Source: Aestuariivita sp. (GTDB taxonomy: Bacteria; Pseudomonadota; Alphaproteobacteria; Rhodobacterales; Rhodobacteraceae). From it: a stretch of 64,000 nucleotides of DNA. Each line of letters opens with the position of its first letter. Position 1 is the stretch's first letter. Below the pieces are notes generated by a model. The model saw only the letters and a list, made by a program, of their open reading frames with translations, did not search any database and was not told where the DNA came from. The translations under genes were made by a program, and so were the position numbers. Where the stretch lies: contig JAPORY010000065.1 of assembly GCA_026709985.1 (NCBI GenBank), positions 1-64,000 on the forward strand, read 5' to 3'. Of the stretch, positions 44,686 to 54,239 are shown piece after piece.

Positions 44686-45480
44686 ATGGCACAACAGACG
44701 GCAATTGAATGGACGGAAACGACGTGGAATCCTGTCACGGGTTGCACCAAGGTCGGTCTGGGGTGCGACAACTGCTACGCCGAGCGGTTCGCGGAACGTT
44801 GGCGAGGCACTCCCAATCATCCATATGAGCAAGGGTTCGACCTGAAGCTTTGGCCCGACCGTTTGAATCGTCCGGCGCGGTGGCGGCGCCCGCGCATGAT
44901 TTTTGTCAACTCAATGAGTGACCTCTTTCACAAAGATATCCCGCAAGATTTTGTTGACCAAGTGTTTTCCGTCATGGAAGCGGAGCATCGACATATCTTT
45001 CAAGTTCTCACCAAACGCAGTTCTCGCATGCGAACCTATGTTCGACAACGCTACGGGAACAACTCGGTACCAAGTCACATTTGGCTAGGAGTTTCGGTCG
45101 AAAATGCCGCTCATACCAGTCGCATTGACCATCTGCAGGGAATTAACTCGCCGGCGAGGTTCATTTCGTTCGAACCCTTGCTTGGCCCCGTCGGCGCATT
45201 GGATCTGACAGGAATAGCGTGGGCGATAGTTGGCGGCGAGAGTGGGCCGCGGGCTCGCCCGATGCACTACGAATGGGTAACTGCGATCCGCGATCTATGC
45301 AAAACTGCCAAAACTGAGTTCTTCTTTAAGCAATGGGGCGGGGTGCGTCCGAAGTCGGGCGGGCGTTTACTAGAGGGGATTGAGTGGAACGGATTTCCTT
45401 GGAGTGTTGTCCCTGACACTCTGCGCAAGAGGTCGAAAATGAGCAAAGACCACCAAATAGCGCCAAAACCGGTGCTCTAG
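44686..45480 (+). CDS. DUF5131 (phage Gp37/Gp68-like) three-Cys protein, second copy
   Basis: 264 residues, closely related to the protein at 19202-19960: both start with xIEWT and share the Cys 20/27/30 motif, FVNSMSDLFHKDIP and VGGESGPRARPM. It differs enough (roughly 70% identical by eye) to be a separate acquisition or an old duplication. No TcmP gene accompanies it; its neighbour is the resolvase. Function unknown. Confidence 0.9.
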   Translation: MAQQTAIEWTETTWNPVTGCTKVGLGCDNCYAERFAERWRGTPNHPYEQGFDLKLWPDRLNRPARWRRPRMIFVNSMSDLFHKDIPQDFVDQVFSVMEAEHRHIFQVLTKRSSRMRTYVRQRYGNNSVPSHIWLGVSVENAAHTSRIDHLQGINSPARFISFEPLLGPVGALDLTGIAWAIVGGESGPRARPMHYEWVTAIRDLCKTAKTEFFFKQWGGVRPKSGGRLLEGIEWNGFPWSVVPDTLRKRSKMSKDHQIAPKPVL

Positions 45481-45630
45481 CGTTGAGCTCGTTGCGAGTA
45501 GCAAGGGTATTTACCCACGAGCGACGCGAGAGAGCACTTCTCGCGCCCGGTTTTCCGCCGGCGGGTTTTGCTTGTTTTTGCGCGGTCGGCGTCTAGCCGC
45601 GCCACTGCTCACAAATCGGCAGTATTGCAA
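45481..45630. other. intergenic, nothing clear
   Basis: About 150 bp with GC-rich short dyads near 45550-45580 and T-rich tracts. It may hold terminators for the convergent genes but none is clean. Confidence 0.3.
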
Positions 45631-45876
45631 TTAAGGCGAGGGTGGGACGGTGATGAAGCCGAAGATCGCGAGGCCGACGCCCACGATCACGGCCATTGCC
45701 AAAATTAACCGCGTCTCACGCTTAGCTGCATCCTCACGATTAGTGGCCATATCAGTCCGGAGATCGGCCAATTTCGCATCAATCCGACTTTCCATTGCTT
45801 CATTCTCCGCTCTGATCGCCTTCATCTCGCCGCGCATCTCGGCAATGGCTAAGGCGTTGTCGTGCTCTTCCGTCAT
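45631..45876 (-). CDS. small coiled-coil membrane protein
   Basis: 81 residues. The first 50 form a charged heptad-like coiled coil (MRGEMKAIRAENEAMESRID), followed by one transmembrane helix (LILAMAVIVGVGLAIFGF) and a short Pro tail. Such proteins are found in many mobile elements; the role is unknown. It follows the mobilisation genes on the same strand. Confidence 0.75.
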   Translation of the reverse strand: MTEEHDNALAIAEMRGEMKAIRAENEAMESRIDAKLADLRTDMATNREDAAKRETRLILAMAVIVGVGLAIFGFITVPPSP

Positions 45877-45942
45877 AGTTAAATCCTACTTATCCTTTAT
45901 AGCCCTCAGGACTTTAGGTCAAGCTACTATCAATATTTTGCT

Positions 45943-46866
45943 TTAATTCAGCAAGTCCTGAAACATCGACGGCGATACCTTCACCGGCGATTCAGCCAGA
46001 AATCCCTCCAGTTCCTCTTCAATCAGTCTCGCAATCGAAGGATCGTCGTCCTTGCGTGCCAATAGCCAAGTGCCGAGCAGAATTTGTCGATGATTCCGTG
46101 CCCGCGCGTCATCAGGAGCCGTATCTTGGTTCTTATCGCTCACGCCGCCGTCGTGCGGATCGGCGAGAAACCCCGCCAAGGCGGCGATGTTCCTCTCGGC
46201 AATATGTGGCCTGGGATGCTCGGATAAGTAGTCCTTGATGTCGCTCGCGACAGCCTGATGAAGATCGGGTTTGTACCGGCACTGCGCAACGACAAAGCCG
46301 CCCAACAGCACTTTCCTACGGACGTCATTGCCCCGTGATCGGGCGGCGCGGCGGTTACGCTTCTGCTTCAGTTGTGACCACGTCGACGCTGGATAAGGTT
46401 CGAAAGCGAGGACCGCCGTAAGCCCGGTGATAATATCTCGCGTCGGGATATGGACTTTGAGCCAACCCGCTTTTTCGACTAGCTTCATGAACCGGGTCTC
46501 TGATTTTTGCAACGCTTGGGTAATTCTGCCGTCATTCGACGGCGACACATTGGCATCGCTCGGCCAATCAGTAGCGGGGGAATCGCTACTCCGCGAAGCC
46601 ATAAACGCGGTGATGGTCGTAAACTCACTATGGTGGTTTTTCAGTTGGTTAGAGAGTCTGGCCAACCGTGAGGGTGATCGGTCTCTTGCGGCAACGATTG
46701 ACCGCATTCCGACCAGCATATCGGCCTTCAATACCCGCCGCTCGAACCATCGGGCTTTGTGCGCCGCAGTAAGAATACGGCGGCGCTCCTTCCAATATAT
46801 TCGGCACAGTTCGTCCTCCAGTTCCAGTTGGAGGTGGAGCACTGCCATTGGGTACTTATCCGTCAT
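45943..46866 (-). CDS. mobilisation-type protein with repeated motif
   Basis: 307 residues from ATG 46866; an earlier in-frame start lies inside traF. A motif with basic residues followed by a hydrophobic helix recurs: RRVLKADMLVGM near residue 40, RRKVLLGGFVVAQ near 180 and HRQILLGTWLLARK near 270. It resembles the RK-x-LLGA element of TraD/MobS-type mobilisation proteins. It overlaps traF by 11 bp, so the two are coupled. The role in transfer is inferred. Confidence 0.6.
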   Translation of the reverse strand: MTDKYPMAVLHLQLELEDELCRIYWKERRRILTAAHKARWFERRVLKADMLVGMRSIVAARDRSPSRLARLSNQLKNHHSEFTTITAFMASRSSDSPATDWPSDANVSPSNDGRITQALQKSETRFMKLVEKAGWLKVHIPTRDIITGLTAVLAFEPYPASTWSQLKQKRNRRAARSRGNDVRRKVLLGGFVVAQCRYKPDLHQAVASDIKDYLSEHPRPHIAERNIAALAGFLADPHDGGVSDKNQDTAPDDARARNHRQILLGTWLLARKDDDPSIARLIEEELEGFLAESPVKVSPSMFQDLLN

Positions 46867-47320
46867 GCTGCGCTCCCGTCGAGTATGCCACCGCAATTGG
46901 ATCAATAACGATGAGCGGGCGCCACCACCCTTGAATGCGGGACATGGCGATTGGCCCTAGCAACCGACTATCAAGCGACCACTCGGAATTGCCGCGGACG
47001 ATTAGTTTGCCGCTGGGGAGTATCTTCTCAATGCGTTTGAGAATGCGTGTCGCTGTCGGTTGTTCGGGACGGCAATAGTTATCGTAGAGCACCAGCTCGC
47101 GATGATGCGTGTCGAGACAAAAACTCACATACGAAGCCGCTTCGGGGTTGCTACGCAAGTACACCCCGCGAGGCACCGAGGGGGTGGCATTGCCGATGAT
47201 CCAGCCATGGCCAACGGCGGTGGTGACCGCAAGCGTTGCCGCCGCTAATAGGGCCGTCGCGATCACCAACCCCATTGGGATTCTAACGTGGCGGGTGAGA
47301 GTGAAATACAAATTGTCCAT
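46856..47320 (-). CDS. traF: conjugative signal peptidase TraF (S26 family)
   Basis: 154 residues. One N-terminal membrane helix (LVIATALLAAATLAV) is followed by Ser 48 in NATPSVPRGVY and Lys 95 in TRILKRIE, the Ser-Lys dyad of TraF-type peptidases, and the C-terminal box NSEWSLDSRLLGPI. TraF matures and cyclises the TrbC pilin in Trb-type systems. No trbC lies in the window; it would be expected beyond the right edge next to trbE. Confidence 0.9.
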   Translation of the reverse strand: MDNLYFTLTRHVRIPMGLVIATALLAAATLAVTTAVGHGWIIGNATPSVPRGVYLRSNPEAASYVSFCLDTHHRELVLYDNYCRPEQPTATRILKRIEKILPSGKLIVRGNSEWSLDSRLLGPIAMSRIQGWWRPLIVIDPIAVAYSTGAQHDG

Positions 47321-47350
47321 TCGGTTGCGAGTTACTTTGTAAGCCTGCTA

Positions 47351-47788
47351 CTACTCGGGAGGACTTCCGGTCGGCGCCCCCCGCAGTGTTCGCCGCAGGG
47401 CGTGTAAGCGCCAGCGCCAACGCGAGTAACGCCATTGCAGGCGGTGCCAGGCTAAGGTTTCTAAGCGGGTTCGTGGGTGGGCTAATAACCATAGCCACGC
47501 CTCGCACACTCGGCGGGGGAGGCCTCTGGCTTGTGGATTCCCGGTTGCTAACGGCTCATTACTCCAAGGCGCAATGTTCTGCGGCCACTGATCGGGGCTC
47601 GCGATACGCAGTTTGTGCCGTATCTTCGTGACCAGCAGGTTCTCTCGCGGGCCAAATTGCAACGCTGCGGAAGGGAGGTCGGTGAGTTCCTCCCACAGTA
47701 TGAATACGGCGTCGTCAGGGTGCCGATCCTTCGCCTCGCGGTGCCGCGTCTTTTTTTGCCAGATGCTTTTGAGATGTTCGACATTCAT
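47351..47788 (-). CDS. hypothetical protein (145 aa)
   Basis: Lies between the ardC-like gene and traF on the same strand, with 30 bp to traF. The C-terminal part is rich in Trp and Arg (WRYSRWRWRLHALRR). No recognised domain; the start could be either of two adjacent ATGs and the ribosome-binding site is weak. Conserved placement within the operon is the main support. Confidence 0.5.
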   Translation of the reverse strand: MNVEHLKSIWQKKTRHREAKDRHPDDAVFILWEELTDLPSAALQFGPRENLLVTKIRHKLRIASPDQWPQNIAPWSNEPLATGNPQARGLPRRVCEAWLWLLAHPRTRLETLAWHRLQWRYSRWRWRLHALRRTLRGAPTGSPPE

Positions 47789-47836
47789 CATGAACCTATG
47801 AGGCTACCGTCGCCAGTCACACTGGTGCAGAGTGTA

Positions 47837-49834
47837 TCAATAAAACTCGAAGGTTAATTGTCCCTTTTCTTGCTGGCGGGCAGGATGCAACATTTCCTCC
47901 AGTTTCTTCGCGGCGGCATACCAAGCGGCGGTGCTCTTGCCCGCGCCAGCGGCTTCGGTGATGTTCTTTAGGCCTGGTGCCAGCGCACTGCCGTTGACCG
48001 TGGCGGGCGTACTGCTGGTCGCCATGTCGGTGATCTCTTTGTGCGTAAAGGCGCTGAATACCCTCGTGAGCATCTCCTCGGCGGCGGTCTTTGCCGGCGG
48101 CTCCTTAATATAAGGCAGCGTCGACATAAGCGTGTCCCGTTCGGCTTGGAGTTTATCGGCGGGGGTGAGATCACCGCTCTTGAACACCTCGGTGAGGGCA
48201 GGGGCGATTGTCGGACCAACCAGACTGCGGGTCTTTTCAAAGACAATGACTTTCGCAGCTAACCGTTCCGTTGGTGTCGGCTCGGCGCACTTTTCAAGTG
48301 CGTGCTCTACGACTTCGTCGACAGAGTTATCGTACCAAACTCTCACCGAATGATGCGAAAATTGCAACGGATGGCCCTCGCGCCGTCCGGAAACCGCCGC
48401 CACAAATATATCCTTCTTGAGTGTCTGGAATCGCTCCCCTCGCGGGTCTTTCTCAACGGCGTTTTTTGCCACAATTAGTTTCGCATTGAAGGTAGCGCGA
48501 TAGGTCGCCAGCTGCTGCGCCGTGCTGTCGACGTTCGGCATATTGCCTTCCGCTCTCTCCGCCGTATGCGCTAGCATCGCGAGATCGCCGATTAACGTAT
48601 CCTGACCATGCACGGCGTTACTAGCGCCGATCCGTTGCGATATCGCCACAGCGGCGGACAGCGCAAAGCTTCTATACCTTTCATCGTTAAATGGTGCTAA
48701 GGGTAGTGCGGGGGCCTTACCTTCTTTCGTTTTTGCCACCGGCTTCTCTTTGGTCTTTTCCTCTTCGGGAGACTTGACCTCTGCACCTCTTGGCTCGGTT
48801 ACCTTGGCTTCCGCCTTCTCGTTTGTGGCTTCCTTACTCTCGTTTTCTTCCACCGCCTTGATGGCGGCTTTGGATCGGGCCGCCTTCGGCAGTGTACCGA
48901 CCAGCGCGTTCTCCGCTGCAATTTCGCGGGCTAGTTCCGGCGCGTAAGCAATAACGTGGTTTGCCGCCTGATTTGCCGCTGCCGCTGTCCGCCCAATAAT
49001 GTTTTTGTCCTTCTTTGCCTCCTTTCGATAATTGGCGATGTAAGCGGCGGATTGTTCGTAGTCGGGCTGCAACCCGAGTTGGAAACAAAGCATACAATTG
49101 CCGAACTCAGCGATCATTTCCTCTTCGGCATACTTTTTCATGTTTTGGCTAAATTCTCGGTTGCATCTTTCGGGATGCCCCGTCCAATGGATCATCTCGT
49201 GCGATAATGTGGCGTAGTATTTGCCGGCGTCGAGAAAGCGCTCGACTTCAGGCATGAAAATTTTGTCGAGTGGGGGCGAGTATGCTGCACCCCTCAAATT
49301 ATCGACTTCGATTTTGGCATCGGTGGCAGCAAAGAATTGCTCCAATTTCGGGTCTTTCTCCGTCCCTAACTCTCGGGCCCAGTTCGGGACGGAATAGAAG
49401 TGCGAAGGGAGGCCGTCGATCTGGTGGACATTAAACACATTAGACCATCGGGCTACGTAACCCGTTTTCTCAGTCTTCTTGTCCTCGGTTTTCGTGTTTT
49501 CCGCTTTGGTAGTTGCCGCTTCCGCTTGGATAGTTTTGTAATAGCGAATCTTCGAGGCTCTTTCGCCGTTTCGCACCTTGCCGCCATATTCTCGGGCTTG
49601 AGGAAATGTCATCCAATATGGGTATTCGTAGCCTTTTTCATGAGCGACTGTTATGAGGGCGAGAACATTAAGGCCTTGGTAAGGAACGCCGTTGTGTCGA
49701 AGCGGCATGCCTTTAACCTGGCTCTTGTCTGACCACGGCATTTGCCAGGGTGGGAGGTCATTCTCGAGGGCCTCGCTAACCCGTTCGACAATTTGGTCGT
49801 ACGGTTCTAATGCAAGCGATTTCTGAAATGCCAT
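47837..49834 (-). CDS. ArdC-type antirestriction protein with extra C-terminal domain
   Basis: 665 residues, start ATG 49834 with a GAGG site. Residues 1-150: the ArdC N-terminal ssDNA-binding domain (PPWQMPW, GVPYQGLNVLAL, WMTFPQA). Residues 150-290: zincin metallopeptidase with HEMIH near 212 and a downstream EEEMIAEFG. Residues 300-385: a charged Lys/Glu-rich linker. Residues 387-665: a domain also found at the C-terminus of the relaxase, sharing HPLQFS, LTRVFSAFTHKEI and AAWYAAAKKL. Ordinary ArdC proteins are about 300 residues. ArdC is known to protect incoming DNA from restriction and to be delivered to the recipient in other systems; the extra domain may serve delivery here. Confidence 0.9.
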   Translation of the reverse strand: MAFQKSLALEPYDQIVERVSEALENDLPPWQMPWSDKSQVKGMPLRHNGVPYQGLNVLALITVAHEKGYEYPYWMTFPQAREYGGKVRNGERASKIRYYKTIQAEAATTKAENTKTEDKKTEKTGYVARWSNVFNVHQIDGLPSHFYSVPNWARELGTEKDPKLEQFFAATDAKIEVDNLRGAAYSPPLDKIFMPEVERFLDAGKYYATLSHEMIHWTGHPERCNREFSQNMKKYAEEEMIAEFGNCMLCFQLGLQPDYEQSAAYIANYRKEAKKDKNIIGRTAAAANQAANHVIAYAPELAREIAAENALVGTLPKAARSKAAIKAVEENESKEATNEKAEAKVTEPRGAEVKSPEEEKTKEKPVAKTKEGKAPALPLAPFNDERYRSFALSAAVAISQRIGASNAVHGQDTLIGDLAMLAHTAERAEGNMPNVDSTAQQLATYRATFNAKLIVAKNAVEKDPRGERFQTLKKDIFVAAVSGRREGHPLQFSHHSVRVWYDNSVDEVVEHALEKCAEPTPTERLAAKVIVFEKTRSLVGPTIAPALTEVFKSGDLTPADKLQAERDTLMSTLPYIKEPPAKTAAEEMLTRVFSAFTHKEITDMATSSTPATVNGSALAPGLKNITEAAGAGKSTAAWYAAAKKLEEMLHPARQQEKGQLTFEFY

Positions 49835-49842
49835 GTTGCACC

Positions 49843-50259
49843 TCACTGATGGTGCAAGAGGCGGTCGCGGTTAATAAACGCGATCGGCAGTTCGGGATCG
49901 GGACAATCCTCCCATCGGCGAAGGATATCGGGGTTCTTGAGTTCATCTTCGGATAATCCGAATGCCCAATCGCGACCGTTGAAGATAATCGCGCTACCAT
50001 CTTCGAATTCATAGCGCACAACATCCATTGGCTCGGGGGTGTCCCGACAGTCCTTGATGATGATCCCAAAACTGTTTTCAGTGGTGATTTTGGCCGCGTT
50101 GAGGTTACCGTGCTCATCAACGAGTTCGGCGACTTCTTCCTCGGTGCCGTAGACCAAACGCGCCTCACCGTCGGCCCAAAACAGGTCATCGGTCTGATAT
50201 CGATGGGGCTCGCCCTCTCTGAAGCCTTCGTATTCGGCGAATTTCTCTGCTATCGTCAT
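49843..50259 (-). CDS. acidic hypothetical protein (138 aa)
   Basis: Start ATG 50259, GGAG 8 bp upstream. Strongly acidic with few Lys residues (EEEVAELVDEHGNL, EFEDGSAIIFNG). No family recognised. It ends 9 bp before the ardC-like start, so the two genes are coupled. Its acidity and partner make a DNA-mimic antirestriction role a fair guess, without proof. Confidence 0.7.
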   Translation of the reverse strand: MTIAEKFAEYEGFREGEPHRYQTDDLFWADGEARLVYGTEEEVAELVDEHGNLNAAKITTENSFGIIIKDCRDTPEPMDVVRYEFEDGSAIIFNGRDWAFGLSEDELKNPDILRRWEDCPDPELPIAFINRDRLLHHQ

Positions 50260-50330
50260 CACTACGTCTCCTTTTGTTTGCGTGGTCTTTAACTACATTG
50301 CCAGTCGGCTTTATCCGGCTGCCGGTATTT

Positions 50331-53300
50331 CTAAACTGGTAAGTCCCTCGGACTGGGCGCCGCCGCGAGGGCTATGGCGTCGCGCACCGCTTCCGTGCCG
50401 CCGCGTTCAAGGGTGTCGGCCAGATCTTGCTTAATGCCCTCTGGGGCGCGAGCGATCTGTAGGTCAACACCCGCTTGCAAATGGGTTGCTACCGCGGCCC
50501 GAAATGCATGATCAGCGCGACTGTTTTCGGCGTCATTGTCAGGTGCCAAAATCACGGCTCGATCTTTCGGTAACGTCAGGGTTTTGAAGCCACCAACGCC
50601 GAGTACCGCCCACACGTCCGCATTGGTTGCGTGCCAAACCGCAAGTCCCGTTTCGGGGCCTTCGGTGACGATTAACGGCGCGGTTTTGTCGGGCGTCACG
50701 GCGGGAAAATGAATGGCGGCACCGGTCGACGGTCCAAAGTTACATTTCGGATTCGAAAGGGACGGTTTTTTCCCAGAACGGGTTAAACATACCCGTTGCC
50801 CGCCGATGATTTTGTTGGTGCGGTTGCGGGAAAACACCAGTAGCGCCCCGAACTTGGCGCGGGCGATGTATTGTTGCAACTGCTCGGGTAGTTTGTTTGC
50901 GAGCGGCCCGACCCAATACACACTAGCCGCTGGCCAACTCGTAATGGCGCGGGCGCGGAGATACGTTTCGGCAGGCGTCCCTTCAATGGGCTTAACGCGG
51001 TCCTGTAGCCAATCAATCAGATTTTCATAGTCTTGCGCTTTAGCAGCGTCCTGTTCGGCCCTCGCCGCTTTCGCAGCCGCCGATTTCTGGGGTGATACAC
51101 TGTTGGGATCGTGCTGATAATCCTGCGGATTGAGACCCAGCCACTTGCAGACTTCCTGCAGGACTTCGTGGAAGTTTTGCTTGGCCGCATGGTTCTGCCA
51201 CCTGCGGCCGCAATGGACGATGGCAAACAAGTCAAACAAATTGCCGCCAATACCACTCTTATGATCGTGCCACACACATTCTTCGGCGCTAGTCGCCTTC
51301 ATTGATCCGCCGTTACCTTTGCCAGCCCGGTAGTCTTGCGGATTCTGCATTTTATACGGCTCATCGAAGGCCGCCATGAAGAGCTCTTGATGACGCTGGA
51401 ATAATTCCGCCCGCAGCCGATCCACATCAAGATACCAGCGTTTCTCACTTCTCCGCGGGCGTGGGGCTTTTCGTTTCTTCCCCATTTCGGCGGCGGTTAG
51501 CTCATCATTAATGCCGGCCGCGGCTATGGGATTGTCGCTACTTGTATTTGCTGCTGATTGCGCTGCCGCTGGCGTTTCTTGCTCTTCTCGCTCCGGCGGC
51601 GGCTCGGCGATCTCCGCGTCACTCTGCTGGGGATCAGTAACGGTGTCGCATCCGGCAGCCAAGATTTCGGCGACGGCCTCGTCAAATGTATTGCCGATTT
51701 GTTCGCGATGTTCGGCGAGGTATGCCGCTAGCAACTCGTCGTCGGTGTGATACTCCGCGGCGAGCAATTCCTCGAGCAAATTATCGTTCATATAGCGGAC
51801 GAGAGTACGCATAGGCATTTGTGAGAGTAATGCCTGTGCGGTGCGGCGATCAGGGGTAACCACATAAGGGCTGTCAGACGGTACGGGAACTTTGGTGCGA
51901 GCTTCGGATTTGGTGTTTGTTTTCTTGCGGCGGTTTCGATTTTCTTGGAGAGCATTAGTCACCTGAGGCGTAACCGGATCGTCGCTCTCCTGCTGCGGGG
52001 CGACTACCGTCGTTTCCTTATCTGCTGGCGCGGCTACTGCGGCTTCCGTCTTCTCTGGCGCAGCTTCCTTGCTATCGCTCGGTATCTCCTCGATGGCAGT
52101 GGTTTTATTTTCGCGGTGGTCTTGCTCCACCGCTGCCTGCATTCTTGAACTTTGGTCGGCAGACGCTCGTTGTTCCGCCGCCGCCTCTTGCTGTGCTTGC
52201 TGCCGCAATCCTTCGATCACGCTCCGCCGCCGCTTGGTGGCCGCTAGCTGGTCGGTCACCTCCTCTGGCCGCTTAACTCTCCTTTCCATTTCCTTGCGAG
52301 TAAAATAGAGGGCTTTTGTTGCCAAAATCGGGCGGGTACGGCGGGTAAAAATAAGCGATCCATGCGCCGGCAGGCGGCCAAGAGCCGCGGCGGACATGAG
52401 CGGTACTTCCCGTAGCTGCTCCGAGGCACTGGTGCCAACCGAGCCGCCAGTTAGCGACATAGCGGGGCCTGACGACGACTTCCCGCGAGTATGGGTTTGG
52501 ATCGTGCGGCGGCCAAGCATGGTAACCAAATCCTGCGCCGTTTTAGCGGCGCCCACCGCGCCAACGACGCGAGCCTCACAGCTATCTAACCAAGCATCGG
52601 CGCCAGCTTCGCCGCCCCATGCCTGCTTCAACTGACCGAGTGATTGATAGATCAACATGAGGTGCATGCCGATTGAGCGACCCGCGTCGCGCACATTGGT
52701 TAAAGCGTCCATGCCGCCTAACACCCGCGCCTCATCCATGATGAACAGCCGTCGCGCCTGCGGGCGATCAGGTTGTTCGAGGAGTTCTGCCGCGACATAC
52801 ATGGCTCCGATCAACAGCCGCGGGAATGACGAAAAATCCTTCGCGGCCAGCGTCGGCAGATTGATAAAAATATCGGTCTTGGCATCCAGCGCCGCCATAT
52901 GCTCGGCGGGGCTGTCATCGGAGTTTCCGTAACACGCAATGTCCGGAAAACGGGCGAAGGCGAGTTTATTCGTGATGCTTTTCACGACCCCGGGAAAAGT
53001 GCGCTCGTCTAACCCCGCCAACCCCGCCATCTCTTGTTTGATGAGAGATAGATCCACCGCGTTAGCAATTGCTGCGGCAGCCTTCACGACATCCTCGCGC
53101 GAGCGGTTGAGGGTTTTGGAAATCTCCGCCGCGACATTTTGGACGCCGTCCTGAATATAATAGGCCATGAGCGCCGAAAACAGCGCACAGGACATGTCAT
53201 GGAAGTACTCGCTGATATCCGAGCCGCTGTGCGCCAACGGCATCAAGGTTTTCGCCATAGTCAGATAAATTGAGGGTGTCGTTGGGGCAAGGGGTGCAAT

Positions 53301-54239
53301 GAGTTTGAACGGATCAAAGCCGTGCTCGGCGTCAATGACCCGCGCTGTATAACCCATGGCTTCTCGCGCTTCGCGGGTGCGGGCGTACAGATCGCCTTTC
53401 GGATCAAGCACCACGATGGGACCTTTGTAGTTGAGAATATTCGGGATCACGATGCCGGCAGTTTTACCGCCGGCAGAAGCCGCGATCACGACGACATGAC
53501 CATTGCCGCGGGCGGGGTCCATGGTGATCAGTTTACCCTTGCCTTGCCGTCCCCAAGACCGGCGATTGTAGCCGTCGAAATCCGGCGACCCTTCCAAAGG
53601 ATCGGTTAACTCTCCCAGTACAATGCCGCCGGGATGGTTGAAGCTCTGGTCGACTTCGCGGGCATCAGCCCAACGCGCCTGCGGTAACCCCTCAACGGTA
53701 CCAGCCCCCGCTTGTTCGGGGTGATCGGCTAGCCGGCGGGCGGCCTTCAACTCAAAGAGCGGGCGGATTAAGGCGGCGGCGGTTGCCGTGGCAATCACCG
53801 TGAACCCAACGACGGCGGCGAACGCCCGCGGCGGTAAGGGCTGATTGAACCACGAGGCCCAGAATAAGGCCGCGCCGTTGTTCCAGATATAGGAAGGCCG
53901 CATCCAGAGGAGATCAATGCCGGTGCCGTCATACCAAGGACGCAGCCAGTAAAGTACGATGCCGGGCAGCCATAATAGCCACCACCACGCGGATCGCGTG
54001 GCGTGGCGGCGGGCATATAGATGCGCACCGGCGGCAGGGACAATGCAAATCAGCGCAAAGGTCAGATCGTACCAATCAATAGAGTAGATCCGCGCTCTCG
54101 CGAGGATGACATTCAGTGCAAAAGCCATCAGCAACAGGAGTAGTGAGGATAGCACAATCGTGAGGGTGCGGAGTTGACGCTTTGGAAAATGCGGGAGCCG
54201 TAATGCGGGCCGCGGCAGTCGGCGGTTGCGCACATTCAT
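50331..54239 (-). CDS. traG: TraG/VirD4 coupling protein fused to a primase (Toprim) module
   Basis: 1302 residues from ATG 54239, in an ATGA overlap with traB. Two or more N-terminal membrane helices (TIVLSSLLLLLMAFALNV) precede the ATPase: Walker A in AASAGGKTAG and Walker B in LFIMDEARVLGG, the standard T4SS coupling protein. From about residue 650 there is a long charged linker, then residues 930-1010 with a CHC2-like region (WHDHKSGIGGNLFDL) and 1180-1285 with Toprim (VTEGPETGLAVW, ILAPDNDAE). The same primase pair occurs in the relaxase at 30364. VirD4 proteins normally end near 600-700 residues. The fusion is continuous, with no frameshift. Confidence 0.93.
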   Translation of the reverse strand: MNVRNRRLPRPALRLPHFPKRQLRTLTIVLSSLLLLLMAFALNVILARARIYSIDWYDLTFALICIVPAAGAHLYARRHATRSAWWWLLWLPGIVLYWLRPWYDGTGIDLLWMRPSYIWNNGAALFWASWFNQPLPPRAFAAVVGFTVIATATAAALIRPLFELKAARRLADHPEQAGAGTVEGLPQARWADAREVDQSFNHPGGIVLGELTDPLEGSPDFDGYNRRSWGRQGKGKLITMDPARGNGHVVVIAASAGGKTAGIVIPNILNYKGPIVVLDPKGDLYARTREAREAMGYTARVIDAEHGFDPFKLIAPLAPTTPSIYLTMAKTLMPLAHSGSDISEYFHDMSCALFSALMAYYIQDGVQNVAAEISKTLNRSREDVVKAAAAIANAVDLSLIKQEMAGLAGLDERTFPGVVKSITNKLAFARFPDIACYGNSDDSPAEHMAALDAKTDIFINLPTLAAKDFSSFPRLLIGAMYVAAELLEQPDRPQARRLFIMDEARVLGGMDALTNVRDAGRSIGMHLMLIYQSLGQLKQAWGGEAGADAWLDSCEARVVGAVGAAKTAQDLVTMLGRRTIQTHTRGKSSSGPAMSLTGGSVGTSASEQLREVPLMSAAALGRLPAHGSLIFTRRTRPILATKALYFTRKEMERRVKRPEEVTDQLAATKRRRSVIEGLRQQAQQEAAAEQRASADQSSRMQAAVEQDHRENKTTAIEEIPSDSKEAAPEKTEAAVAAPADKETTVVAPQQESDDPVTPQVTNALQENRNRRKKTNTKSEARTKVPVPSDSPYVVTPDRRTAQALLSQMPMRTLVRYMNDNLLEELLAAEYHTDDELLAAYLAEHREQIGNTFDEAVAEILAAGCDTVTDPQQSDAEIAEPPPEREEQETPAAAQSAANTSSDNPIAAAGINDELTAAEMGKKRKAPRPRRSEKRWYLDVDRLRAELFQRHQELFMAAFDEPYKMQNPQDYRAGKGNGGSMKATSAEECVWHDHKSGIGGNLFDLFAIVHCGRRWQNHAAKQNFHEVLQEVCKWLGLNPQDYQHDPNSVSPQKSAAAKAARAEQDAAKAQDYENLIDWLQDRVKPIEGTPAETYLRARAITSWPAASVYWVGPLANKLPEQLQQYIARAKFGALLVFSRNRTNKIIGGQRVCLTRSGKKPSLSNPKCNFGPSTGAAIHFPAVTPDKTAPLIVTEGPETGLAVWHATNADVWAVLGVGGFKTLTLPKDRAVILAPDNDAENSRADHAFRAAVATHLQAGVDLQIARAPEGIKQDLADTLERGGTEAVRDAIALAAAPSPRDLPV

